A model generated the notes under the pieces. The model had not been told where the DNA came from, made no database searches, and was given only the letters and a program-made list of their open reading frames with translations. The translations under genes were made by a program, and so were the position numbers. DNA of 33,674 bases from Proteromonas lacertae (lineage: Eukaryota > Sar > Bigyra > Opalinata > Proteromonadidae), in contig NGBS01000062.1 in NCBI GenBank assembly GCA_002245135.1, positions 1 to 33,674 of the forward strand, given 5' to 3'. Below are positions 1 to 9,119 of the stretch, piece after piece (the first letter of the stretch is position 1; each line of letters opens with the position of its first letter).

Positions 1-1034
1 TAAAGAGTTAGTTGAGTCAAAACCAGATTATCAAGTAGCAGTTAAAAATAGAATAAAAATAAAGTATGAGATAGAAAAGATACCTGGTTCATATCAAAAT
101 GGATATTATTTTTTTTAATAATACAAACATACCTTTTTTATTTATTATTGAAGTAGTTAGTAGAAAAGTGTGGATATATTATGTTAAAAGCAAAACTGAA
201 TCAAGTGTATTTCCAGTATTTGAAAAATGGTTTTATCAAGATTTAACACATACTGATGAGAATGCTAGATTTGTAGGTTCTATTTTAATGGATCAAGAAT
301 CAGGTGTGATATATGGTAATAAGTTCTTACAGCTATTTAATAAAAACAATATTAGATTTATAATGAAAGATACTGATGAACATAATATAATGAAGATACT
401 AGATAGTGCAGTAAGAACTATCAAAAATATGTTCTATAGATATTTAAATACTTTAGATGATGAAGAATTTGATAAATTAAATAATCTTAACGGTCTAATT
501 AATATAGTAAATACTGTAGTATTATATTATAATTCAAAACCACATAGTTCGCTTAATGGCTATACACCAAATGAAGTTCATGATGATTTTGAATTACAAG
601 ATTTGTTTTATAAAGAATCAAGAGAAAGAAATAGAAAACGAAGATTAAAAGATGCTAAATTTAATAAAAATGAATATGTTAGAGTTAAAGAGAGAAGAAG
701 AAATAAGTTAGATAAAAGCAGATATTTTAGTGATAAAGTTTATATGATTGATAAAAAGACACCTTTTTCTTATTCATTAAAGAATATAGATGGATCAATT
801 CCTTCTGAATTCAATCCTAAAAACCTTGGATTATTTAAATTTAAACCTTATGAATTAAGAAAAATTAAGAATGCAATTAAAACTAAAGGTAGATTTAGAT
901 TAAGTGCAATAAAAAGCATAAATTCAAACAAAAATGATAGTGATAAAAATGATAGAGTAGCATATATTGTACCTAAAAACATAAGAAAGAGTTCTTTTGG
1001 TAGAACTATAAGACCTAATTCAAGATATACATAA
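1..1034 (+). mobile_element. Broken integrase of a Polinton/Maverick-like (or LTR-type) virus-like element, cut by the left window edge
   Basis: The longest open stretch (99-1034, about 311 residues) matches the second half of a retroviral-type (rve) integrase core followed by a C-terminal DNA/chromatin-binding region. Visible signs are the strand I-IDxxSRKVW-like segment near its start, the YYNSKPHSSLNGYTPNEV segment typical of the end of rve cores, and a basic tail with a KxNEYVRVKE start and a PFSYSLKNIDG chromo/SH3-like strand. That tail arrangement recalls Polinton/Maverick integrases more than Ty1/copia or Ty3 ones. The element is a fossil here: it is cut by the window edge and shows about one break. 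Terminal repeats, polymerase, capsid and protease genes are not visible in the window. Its age cannot be judged without relatives. Confidence 0.7.
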
Positions 1035-1193
1035 AATAAAAAATTAAATTAACTATATGATTTAATATTTTGATTTTATTAAATTAAGCTTGAAATCATC
1101 AAACATTTCTATAAAAAACGGTTTCTCTTGATTTTGAAATCATTTTTCATTTCCTATTTTCTCGTTACCTATTTCACAATTTCTTTTTAAAAA

Positions 1194-2774
1194 ATGAGTA
1201 TTCGTGTTAAGCACAGTTCACCAAGAGTTGAAGAAGAAAATTCTTCATCAAAAACATCAAAAGTTGTTAAGAAGGGTCAGCAACATGTAGATAAAGCTAA
1301 AAAAGTAGAAGAACCACCACCTAATCAAAAAGGAGGTATATTTATATATATATATATATACATAGGTATAACTCAGAGGTTTAGTAGAAAGAGTTATAAT
1401 GCCATAGATGTAAAAGAATGGATCAAGATTAAAGTGTTATCAACGCATATCATTAATTTTTGCGATGATAAAATTAAATACATTCATTATACCAATTCAC
1501 CAAGTTTATTATCTTTAACACCAGTCATCCAGTATGCAGAAGCAATAAATCGCTTCTTTAGCTGCATTAACAAAAATCCGTCTTATCTAAATGGAAATGT
1601 CTTTAAAGACTTAGATGATGTTTTATCAATAAGCCCATATGCTGTGGGTAACAATTTCGATTCAGATGTAAAATTATTAGGTGGTGTAAAGAGAAAATCA
1701 AACAATAATGATGGAGATGTTGATGTTGATGATAAACCTAAAAAAATTCGTAAAGTTGCTACAAGGAAACCATCTGTTAAAAAATCTGAAAAGTCTCTTA
1801 AAGAATTAAATGATGAAGCATTAAATGACAAAGAAACAGACTGGGTATGTGAAGACAATGATTTTGAAGATGATGATGATGAAGTCATTAAAATAAACAT
1901 TGTAAAAGGTAAAGTTGTTGATGATGTAAAGGTTGCTGATGTAAAGGATGATAAAGCTGTTGTTGATGTAAAAGCTGATACACCAAAAGTTGAAGTTAAT
2001 AAAAAGATTGATGAAGTTGTTGCTGATGTAAAGGTTTCTAATGTAAAAGCTGATACACCAAAAGTTGAAGTTAATAAAAAGATTGATGAAGTTGTTGCTG
2101 ATGTAAAGGTTTCTAATGTAAAAGCTGATACACCAAAAGTTGAAGTTAATAAAAAGATTGATGAAGTTGTTGCTGATGTAAAGGTTTCTAATGTAAAAGC
2201 TGATACACCAAAAGTTGAAGTTAATAAAAAGATTGATAAAGTTGTTCCTGATATAAAGGTTTCTAATGTAAAAGCTGATACACCAAAAGTTGATGTTGTA
2301 CCAAAAAGTATCATCAATCCAGATACTATAAAGGAAATAGAGCAAGCAAAATCAGAACCGGAACATTATACCAAACACAACTGGGCAACAAGAAATCGAT
2401 TTATTCAACCATCATTAAAACCGATAGCTCCGAAAATAGATGTTTCAATTAATGAACCACCACCAATAATAAATCAATCACTACCACCACCATTACCTCC
2501 GAAACCTTTGGTAAAGATTGCACCAAAACCGTTTGGTACAATTGTAAAGAATTCAGGTCAAGTTCAGTATGATGTCTTCAAACGAAAATTGGAATATGAG
2601 AATGAATTGGAAAAGCAAATAGCTGCTTTAAAAAAAGTATATGTACAAAAATTAAAAGAAGAAAATCCTGAATTAAACTTTGATGAAGATGGTAATATAA
2701 TCACTAATGAACCAGATGATATTGAATTTAGTCCAGCTTATGATGGTAGTATATTTGATGATTTCTTACAATAA
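1194..2774 (+). CDS. Unrecognised charged protein with 25-residue tandem repeats, next to the integrase
   Basis: A 526-residue frame from the ATG at 1194, which sits behind a run of A and a pyrimidine-rich leader. The N-terminus is Lys/Ser-rich. A globular-looking part follows at about residues 60-160 (with FCDDKIKYIHYTNSP). Then come acidic/basic blocks, four perfect-length 25-residue repeats (ADTPKVEVNKKIDEVVADVK...), a proline-rich stretch (PPPLPPKP) and an acidic C-terminus with a short coiled-coil-like segment (YENELEKQIAALKK). Bases 1336-1365 read GTATAT...CATAG and look like a 30-nt intron. Its length is divisible by three, so the frame stays open either way; if spliced, an odd IFIYIYIYI segment disappears and the protein is 516 residues. 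I do not recognise a family. Position beside the integrase suggests it may belong to the same accessory block. Confidence 0.6.
   Translation: MSIRVKHSSPRVEEENSSSKTSKVVKKGQQHVDKAKKVEEPPPNQKGGIFIYIYIYIGITQRFSRKSYNAIDVKEWIKIKVLSTHIINFCDDKIKYIHYTNSPSLLSLTPVIQYAEAINRFFSCINKNPSYLNGNVFKDLDDVLSISPYAVGNNFDSDVKLLGGVKRKSNNNDGDVDVDDKPKKIRKVATRKPSVKKSEKSLKELNDEALNDKETDWVCEDNDFEDDDDEVIKINIVKGKVVDDVKVADVKDDKAVVDVKADTPKVEVNKKIDEVVADVKVSNVKADTPKVEVNKKIDEVVADVKVSNVKADTPKVEVNKKIDEVVADVKVSNVKADTPKVEVNKKIDKVVPDIKVSNVKADTPKVDVVPKSIINPDTIKEIEQAKSEPEHYTKHNWATRNRFIQPSLKPIAPKIDVSINEPPPIINQSLPPPLPPKPLVKIAPKPFGTIVKNSGQVQYDVFKRKLEYENELEKQIAALKKVYVQKLKEENPELNFDEDGNIITNEPDDIEFSPAYDGSIFDDFLQ
1974..2296 (+). repeat. 75-nt coding tandem repeat, four full units plus a partial one
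   Basis: Full units begin at 1974, 2049, 2124 and 2199, with a partial unit from 2274. The first three units are essentially identical and the fourth has a few changes (IDKVVPDIKV). The reading frame is kept in every unit, so copy number can vary without breaking the gene. Such near-identical units suggest recent expansion. Confidence 0.95.
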
Positions 2775-2904
2775 ACAAATCATAAAAAACACTTTGTTAA
2801 GTTATACCTTATCTTTATATTAAAAAGGTACTTTAAAGAATTGAATTATTTTTTTGTTTTGTTTTGGGTTTTATATCTATTATATAAGTTATATATATTA
2901 TATA

Positions 2905-3252
2905 CTAATTATTCTTTTTTTCATTCATATCTATATCAATATCTTCTATATATGTATTAAGTGATCTATTTGAATGAACTCTTGATACTTTTGGTGAAGG
3001 TGGAGGCATTGATCTAGTCATAAAAGTCGATATTGGTATTGTTGTTATTGGTGTTACAGGTTCATCTAATATTTTTGATATATCTTCTGGGCAATGTCTC
3101 CGATATAAATACACGCATATTTTTTTAATTTTATTTAAAACCCATAAACCTAACAAAAATAATACTATATACATCTCATTTTTAAGTGAATCAATTGTAG
3201 TTGATACATCTTTTAATGAATTCATTAAAGATGTATTTGATGAAATATTCAT
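2905..3252 (-). CDS. Small single-pass membrane protein, unrecognised
   Basis: I chose the Met at 3252 (MNISSNTSLMNSLKD). The frame stays open 16 residues further upstream to 3300, but that part contains intron-like GT...TAG sequence and is probably leader. The protein is about 115 residues: a short N-terminal helix-forming part, one strong hydrophobic segment (MYIVLFLLGLWVLNKI) followed by basic residues (KKICVYLYRRH), then a Pro/Ser/Thr-rich tail ending in acidic and Asn residues. The charge pattern predicts a membrane-anchored protein with the tail in the cytoplasm. No family recognised. It lies in the accessory block between the repeat protein and the zinc-ribbon genes. Confidence 0.5.
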   Translation of the reverse strand: MNISSNTSLMNSLKDVSTTIDSLKNEMYIVLFLLGLWVLNKIKKICVYLYRRHCPEDISKILDEPVTPITTIPISTFMTRSMPPPSPKVSRVHSNRSLNTYIEDIDIDMNEKKNN

Positions 3253-3323
3253 TATATATTTTTTAACTCTAATATGATAAGAAATACCTAAATAAAACAA
3301 TAATTATATATTTAACAAAAAAA

Positions 3324-4022
3324 TTATATTGAATGTTTTTTTAAACAATGATGGTATTTTTTAATACAGATATTACAAATGTTTTGATAAGTCATTATTT
3401 CTTTTTTTCTCAACATACCGCAATAATAACATCTCATCAGTTGACTATCACTTATAACTTCATCTTTATATAAATTTTTATATGTTTTTAATCTTAACTT
3501 AAATCTAAGACAACCTTTACATAAAAATGTCATAACTTTATCATTTAATTCTTCTTTACCTAAATAATCATTATCATAGAACAATGAACAGCATCTACAC
3601 TGAAATACCTCATGCATTAAATTAAGAATTGATTTCTTTTGTTTTAATAAATTCTTATAACACTTACAATATGCTCTGCACTGATTGCACTGATGAAAAT
3701 ATTCATTAGTTTTAGTATTTTTAGTCAAATCAGTTAGTCTAAACATCTTCTTACACTTACCACACTTAGCAAATCTTGTTCTATCAATTTCATCATTAAT
3801 TGATAAATATGGATTACTAATTAACCCTTTTTCTTCAGATAAAGATGGAACAGACTCCTTTTTATTTTTATACTGTAATCGTAATTTTTCTCTGCATGCT
3901 ATACAAGTTTTATATATAGAACCATTTGATTTTCTTCCCATTTCATAAAGATTGTATATAGTGCCACATGTACGACAACATGTTTTTAATCCTTCTATAT
4001 TTTCATCTTCAAAATAACTCAT
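3324..4022 (-). CDS. Cys-rich protein with four zinc-ribbon-like repeats
   Basis: A 232-residue frame starting MSYFEDENIEG. It contains four consecutive units of the form CxxC - about 18-25 residues - CxxC: CRTC...CIAC, CGKC...CNQC, CRCC...CKGC and CYYC...CNIC, each with an aromatic between the pairs. This is the pattern of small zinc ribbons that occur in series in several large-DNA-virus and mobile-element proteins and are often tied to DNA or RNA binding. No catalytic motif is visible. It is transcribed in the same direction as the shorter relative downstream of its start (4166-4612). The two leaders share a CTTGC...CTTTTT stretch shortly before the ATG, which hints at a common promoter type. 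Confidence 0.65.
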   Translation of the reverse strand: MSYFEDENIEGLKTCCRTCGTIYNLYEMGRKSNGSIYKTCIACREKLRLQYKNKKESVPSLSEEKGLISNPYLSINDEIDRTRFAKCGKCKKMFRLTDLTKNTKTNEYFHQCNQCRAYCKCYKNLLKQKKSILNLMHEVFQCRCCSLFYDNDYLGKEELNDKVMTFLCKGCLRFKLRLKTYKNLYKDEVISDSQLMRCYYCGMLRKKEIMTYQNICNICIKKYHHCLKKHSI

Positions 4023-4165
4023 TTTTTATATTTTTAGAAAAAGAGCAAGAAAAATGAAAATGAAAGTAAAATGATAAATTATGAAAAACCCAATAAAAAA
4101 TCGATATTTATAATTCAATGATTATCATTTATTTTTCTATTTTTTTATATTTCTTTTCTGTTTTT

Positions 4166-4612
4166 TTAAAATACAATAAGGACATAGTTTATAATATGAT
4201 CCATCTTTCTTTTGTAAAACAGATTTATATTATATTCATTAATGCAATTAGTACACTTTTTCACTAATTCATTATTCAAGTGAGAATGTAAAGCTTCTTT
4301 ATAATTTCTTTTAGCATATCTTCTTGTTTGCTCATTACAGTAATTACAAGTTTTTAAATAAGAACCATCTTCTTTCTTACTAAAATTATCTAATGTAAAC
4401 ATTTTTTTACAATGTTTACACAGTTTCATTACTTCATTATTTATATTAAAAGTTATTTTAACCTTTTTTCTATTTATTTTAGCTCTATATCTACATGTAT
4501 TACAGCATTTATGATAATTACCATTCTTAAATTTAGCAAATAATTCTATTTTAAAACTATGTTTACATATTCTACATTTTCTATATATATTATCAATATT
4601 AGAGTTATTCAT
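4166..4612 (-). CDS. Second zinc-ribbon repeat protein, paralogous to the neighbour; looks broken near its end
   Basis: I start it at the Met at 4612 (MNNSNIDNIYRKCRICKH); the frame is open further upstream, but that part is AT-rich leader. It has two full CxxC...CxxC units (CRIC...CNTC and CKHC...CNYC) spaced like those of the larger neighbour, then the first half of a third (CTNC). The third unit is not completed in this frame, although its expected Cys pair is still recognisable in the DNA, so the copy looks broken (about one break). Function unknown; presumably nucleic-acid binding by analogy with other serial zinc ribbons. The gene may be part of the virus-like accessory block. Confidence 0.5.
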   Translation of the reverse strand: MNNSNIDNIYRKCRICKHSFKIELFAKFKNGNYHKCCNTCRYRAKINRKKVKITFNINNEVMKLCKHCKKMFTLDNFSKKEDGSYLKTCNYCNEQTRRYAKRNYKEALHSHLNNELVKKCTNCINEYNINLFYKRKMDHIINYVLIVF

Positions 4613-4778
4613 TGTCTTTTTTTTAAAAAAAAGAAGCAAGAAAATTTCAAATGAAAATCTTATCGAAATTATAGTGTTAAAAAACACTTGGATTTTCGAT
4701 TAATTTATTGGGTTATGTTATTTTTAATCAACTAATAAAAACAAAATTCAATCAAAGAAAAGTATTAATAATTAAGTA

Positions 4779-5516
4779 TTAATTAGTTTTATCTTGTAAT
4801 ACCTTCTTGGTGATCTTCTTTAAGAGTTTTGTTTCTAGGTTATGATGCTTAAACAACTTATCTTCTAACTCCTTCTTCTTAAACATTACATCATAATATC
4901 TTTGTAAGTCCATTGACAAGTTTACATCAGCTGCTATTTTAAAGCTTAAATCTTCTCTAATTGCCTTTACTCTCTTTCTTCCGTTTCTAATACGATTACC
5001 AACTAAGCTCTCATTTCTCAGCTTCTTTATCTCTTCATAAGTTAAGGTGTCCTTATCTGGTAAATTGGTACTGAATGATGCAATTACCATTGGAGGCTCT
5101 TCAGGATGATAATCATAATGAGCAACAATTGGTGGTGGTAGAGGAGGCTCTTGAACAGTAGAGTTAATTAAACGTCTAACATTTGATTCTGTATCAGGTG
5201 GAGTTGTTGGTGAGTATAATGGTGATTTTTCTTTTGGTGGCTCACCATTGGGTGATTCAATCTTAATAGATAAAGACCTGTATGGATTAAAAGGGTTAAA
5301 TGAAGCACCTGTTACTGGTACACCTATAAATTATAATATAATATAAGTTATACTATATTTTGGTCTTTTGATACCAGCAGCCTTATCTTCTAAATAAATT
5401 GTCTTACAAATTTTTCTGATTTTAGGATTAGAGATACTATCAATATCTCTCTCATAATCACTATCTGTATCACTATCACTATCAGATACGTAAACAATTT
5501 TATGTAAGTGAGACAT
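4779..5516 (-). CDS. Two-exon proline-rich protein with basic/coiled C-terminus, unrecognised
   Basis: Exons 5354-5516 and 4779-5323 join across a 30-nt intron (5324-5353, GTATAA...TTATAG, phase 1) to give about 235 residues. The N-terminus has an acidic run (DSDSDTDSDYERD). The middle is rich in Pro and Ser (PPKEKSPLYSPTTPPD and EPPLPPPI). The C-terminal 100 residues are basic and helical, with TYEEIKKLRNESLVGNRIRN resembling bZIP or bromodomain-adjacent helices only loosely. The second exon has no upstream Met in frame, which supports the splice. No family assigned. The intron is of the type used by undoubted host genes in this window. Confidence 0.6.
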
Positions 5517-5717
5517 GTTAATAAAGCAAAAAATATTTTATGCTGAAAAGTTCAGGAAAATGTCGAATGAATTCAAGATGCAATTTTTATATTGTTAAAA
5601 TAAAATTGATTTATTTGATGATTTATCATTCATTTGATAAATTCTTGATGTTTTTGATGATTTATGCATCAAATATTATAAAAAAATAATTACATAATAA
5701 TGATTAAATAGATCTAA

Positions 5718-5734
5718 CTAGGGTTAGGGTTAGT
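5718..5734 (+). repeat. Interstitial telomere-like repeat (TTAGGG type)
   Basis: The bases read CTAGGGTTAGGGTTAG, giving two TTAGGG units in a genome otherwise very poor in G runs. It stands alone inside the contig. It could be a trace of a healed break, an insertion-site preference, or chance. Confidence 0.55.
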
Positions 5735-5745
5735 GACTTATAGAT

Positions 5746-5778
5746 GTAGCGACCTGTTCTACCCCGGGGCTTTGCTAC
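5746..5778. other. GC-rich hairpin (GTAGC ... CCCCGGGG ... GCTAC)
   Basis: A 33-base GC-rich patch with a 5-bp outer inverted repeat (GTAGC at 5746-5750, GCTAC at 5774-5778) and an 8-base perfect palindrome CCCCGGGG near its centre. It is strikingly unlike the AT-rich surroundings. I see no tRNA or known RNA signature in it. Possible roles include a structural RNA piece or a mobile-element end. Confidence 0.45.
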
Positions 5779-6076
5779 TGTAGAGAAAAACTATAGATTT
5801 GTACAGCTATACTGATTATGATGTAGAACTTTTCCGCAAAATTATTAAACATTACTGGATATTCTGGATATGGGAACACTAAAATATCCTGTTTATTCAT
5901 ATCCTCTATAATATATATCAGTTATCATTTTGTCTGCATTACCTCTTTGTGACATCTTACTCATATTTAAATAAATTTGTCAGTTTCACTCCTATAACGC
6001 ATCTATTTTAAAAATTTACCCAAAAACAACAAACTTCATATATAAAAGGTGTTTGATAGATACTTTTTTTTAATAA

Positions 6077-7079
6077 TTATAAGAAATAATCAGGTGTACG
6101 TTTCTTTTGGTTGAAATTCTCATCTCTTGGTGCTGGATCAAATTGAATAAAGAAATATTGTAAAGTTTCATTAACCTCCATAATAGCAGCTTGATTACCA
6201 CAACGATAACAGTAATTAGGTGCAGAAAATACAGTAACTACATTACCATCGTGAGACATTAAATAACCTTCCATAACTAACTGATGTGCTCTAGCAATCA
6301 AATTTAATTTATTTGTTCTACAAAAATTCTGTGATATATCTTTACCGAATGTATAACCAGCTCCACGAGGAGATACACCGAACCCAGTACGATCGTCTGG
6401 ATCACTCCATACTAAATCGCACATTGGACCTTCATGAGGTACTTCTTGGAAACGGTCAATTTTTCTTGCATCATCTAGTGTATCTATTGATGGTGATAAA
6501 CCTCCATGTAAACAGAAGATTTTATCATCAATTAATGCAGTCATTGGTAAATAGTCGAATAAATCGGTAAATGCTTTCCATACATTAGCGTTACCATATT
6601 TACGAAGACATTCGTCGTAAAAACCATATCTATTTTGCATTATATCATGTGAATTAATTATACATTTGAGTAATCTGTCTACTTTCATGGTTTCCTCTTA
6701 ATATTGTGATTCTATCTCGATATCTGACTTTCAATGCAATTAAAAGTGAAACTGATTCAAGACTATAATAACCACGATCAACATAATCACCTAAAAATAG
6801 ATAGTTTGTCATAGGAAGCTTTCCACCTATATGAAACAATTCTATAAGATCATAAAATTGTCCGTGTATATCACCACACACTGTAACAGGTCTTTGAACT
6901 GGTTGAACATTACTTTCACTCTGTAATATTTCTCTTGCCTATATTTGTTAATGAAAAAATAATACTGTGTTGCATAACTCAATAGCATCTTTTTCTGAAA
7001 GAATTTCACGCTTCATCAATCTTTCAATCTGAGCGTCAAGTGGCCCAAATTGATCTTTTAAATCACTTCCAACAGACAT
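6077..7079 (-). CDS. PPP2CA: Serine/threonine protein phosphatase PP2A catalytic subunit
   Basis: Three exons (6966-7079, 6664-6938, 6077-6629) with introns of 27 nt (GTATTA...ATAG, phase 0) and 34 nt (GTATAA...ATAG, phase 2) give 313 residues, close to the usual 309. The PPP-family metal and phosphate motifs are all present in order: GDIHGQ, GDYVDRG, RGNHE, then HGG and the RAH segment. The C-terminus RRTPDYFL-type tail (here RTPDYFL) is the methylated tail of PP2A catalytic subunits and separates it from PP4, PP6 and PP1. The enzyme forms the core of PP2A heterotrimers with scaffold and regulatory subunits in cytoplasm and nucleus. The start [17 protein letters not shown] is clean. It is divergent from the next gene. 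Confidence 0.95.
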
Positions 7080-7615
7080 ATTATTCTATAAATATACGCA
7101 AATAAAACAAGATAAGATACTCTTTCAATAGCAAAAAGAAAAACGCAGCTATTCAAATGACAAACTGTAGGCTTGACAGTGTTAGATTTCTTTTTTGATT
7201 TTTGTTGTTATGAGAAAGCAAAAGAGAACAATTTTGATGTATTTTTTTTAGTGATATGATTGTATATATGTTAATGTGATTAATATTATTGAACATAAAA
7301 TAAAAAATATTAGTCAATCATGTTACACAGAATAAACTCTTTTATTTCTCATATTGTTAAGAATAACATGATAATAAAGTAGCATACAGTAAGAAAAAGC
7401 ATTACTCTACAATCATCTTTTCTAACTCTGCAGTTTATTGTTTATTACACGTCTTAGATTATCTATAATAGCATGACTGTTAAGATCTGGTGAATACTAT
7501 GATCATATTCACATGAATATGTCAAAATCCATTCAAAAAATCAAAAAATTAGAAAATGAAAATTTTCATAAACGGATATAATTATTAATACTGTTTTTAT
7601 TTTTTTCAGTCCTAC
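7080..7615. other. Divergent intergenic region between PP2A and the ECTF-repeat gene
   Basis: About 535 bases carrying both promoters. One stretch (7390-7433) looks like a classical intron (GTAAG...CTAAC...CAG) but has a donor unlike the GTAT donors used elsewhere and no flanking coding sequence. A TTTTTTTCAG just before the ATG at 7616 could be the acceptor of a leader intron. No further gene is visible. Confidence 0.4.
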
Positions 7616-9020
7616 ATGGATCCTAACGAAGAATCAGAATTTGATTTTTCTCAGACATCGCCACCAGTTGTTAAATCAAGTGAGCTTTTAACTCCAAGTA
7701 TACTTTGAATTGTGTTATAACTATTCAGAAAGCTCAGATCGTAGTGAACTTATGTATAAAAGGTACAAAAAGCAGAAAGTATTGTTATCTTAATTTTATT
7801 CTATAGATAAAGCAAAAACGTCTAGCTGCAGCCATACAAAAAGAAGAATGCCCATTTAGCCCTGTCATATATACAAAAGACTCAAAAGTAGCACCGACAA
7901 GAGGAAAGAATGTTTTCAATTCTTTATATCACAGAGCTCAAGTCGATTCAGAAAAGAAGAAGAAACTTGCATCGACTATAGGACCAGAATGTACATTTCA
8001 ACCTGTGCTAGTTGCAAAACCGAAAGTATTTATTCTTTTATTATTAATTTATCTTTAGCAATCAACTCATAGACCTCATTCTCGAATATACAAAGAATTA
8101 TACAAAAAAGGATTAAAACAAAAGAAAAAAATAGACGAACTATCCAAACAAAGTGTTGATGAAGAATGTACTTTTAAACCAGAAATCAATAGAGATGTAG
8201 AAACACATGGAGAAAGAGTATCACTGTTGCAAAGAGTACCAATATCGTTCAATGAAATAAGAGAAAAGAAAGCAAGAGCTAAGAAAATGCAGGATGAAAT
8301 TATCTATGAAGAATGTACATTTAAACCACAAACTAATGTTAAAAGTAAACCAATTAAATCAAAGCAATCTTCTTATAATCATTTATATGATGATTATAGA
8401 ATTGTATATTTTAATTTTTTTTAAATTATATATAGAGAAAAGCAAAGTTAGAAAGATTAAAAGAACTACAGGAAGAAAAAGAACTTTCAGAACTTCAAAA
8501 CAAACCAAAAATCAATAGCATTCCACAAGAAGTATCAGAAATACGTAGTAATGAAGATTTAATTGAAAGATTATCACGTCCAAAGGAAACAATGGTTGGA
8601 TATACAACAGAATCATTTACATTTACACCAAAGATCAATAAGTATAAAAATAAAGTTGGTCATAGTAAAGAAGAGTTGTATGAAATGGGAGTAAGGAAAG
8701 GACAATTTAAAAGGGATATTAGTGGTGGAAATGGTAATAATAACAATTATAATAGTGAAGATATATCTGAATGTACATTCAGCCCAAAGATTGATGAACA
8801 TAGTAGGAAGATAATAGAAACTGAATCAATTACATCAACTAATTCGAATATCAGAAAAACACCAATTAAAATACCGAGTGATAGGAAAATGATTAAATCT
8901 CAATCGTTTAAAAAACCAATAAACTCTGTTGAGAAGAATGGTGTTAAAAATTCAAAACATCAATCTATTCAACTTCCAGCTGCTCCTGTGGATGAGTCTG
9001 ATAGTCCTTCTTTGCCATAG
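7616..9020 (+). CDS. Five-exon protein with repeated E-C-T-F-x-P motifs
   Basis: Exons 7616-7697, 7729-7778, 7807-8025, 8059-8403 and 8436-9020, with introns of 31, 28, 33 and 32 nt, all starting GTAT. The product is 426 residues, basic and mostly helical. It carries six copies of a short motif: EECPFSPVI, PECTFQPVL, EECTFKPEIN, EECTFKPQTN, ESFTFTPKIN and SECTFSPKID, separated by 40-80 charged residues. Several protists with cilia encode families with such motifs, usually uncharacterised and suspected to be cytoskeletal; that is general knowledge, not shown here. The last 90 residues are low-complexity Ser/Lys/Pro. No enzyme domain. The first intron could instead use an upstream donor (GTGAGC), but the GTATAC donor fits the genome's pattern and length. 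Confidence 0.8.
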
Positions 9021-9119
9021 CTGTTGTTTCTGTTTTATATTAAACTGTAATTAATATTTTGGATAAAAAAATGTTTATCGTTTCTATTATTCAAAATACT
9101 TTTGAAATCTTTAAAATAA

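Larger units (their letters stand above)
5545..6076. other. Gene-free stretch between the accessory block and PP2A
   Basis: About 530 bases without a supportable gene. The left part is AT-rich with repeated TGATGATTTAT-like words (5617-5670). It then holds the telomere-like repeats and GC-rich hairpin described separately (5719-5778), and the 3' flank of the PP2A gene. It may contain the right boundary of the inserted accessory block, but I cannot fix that boundary. Confidence 0.5.

Noticed and set aside
1583-2345. Long minus-strand frames over the 75-nt repeat (Thr/Ser/Phe-rich and Asn/Phe/Ile-rich)
   Set aside because: They are antisense shadows kept open by the repeat periodicity of the plus-strand gene.
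7390-7433. Classical GTAAG...CTAAC...CAG intron in the PP2A/ECTF intergenic region
   Set aside because: The donor is unlike the local GTAT type and no coding or homologous exon flanks it. Kept only as a possible leader intron.
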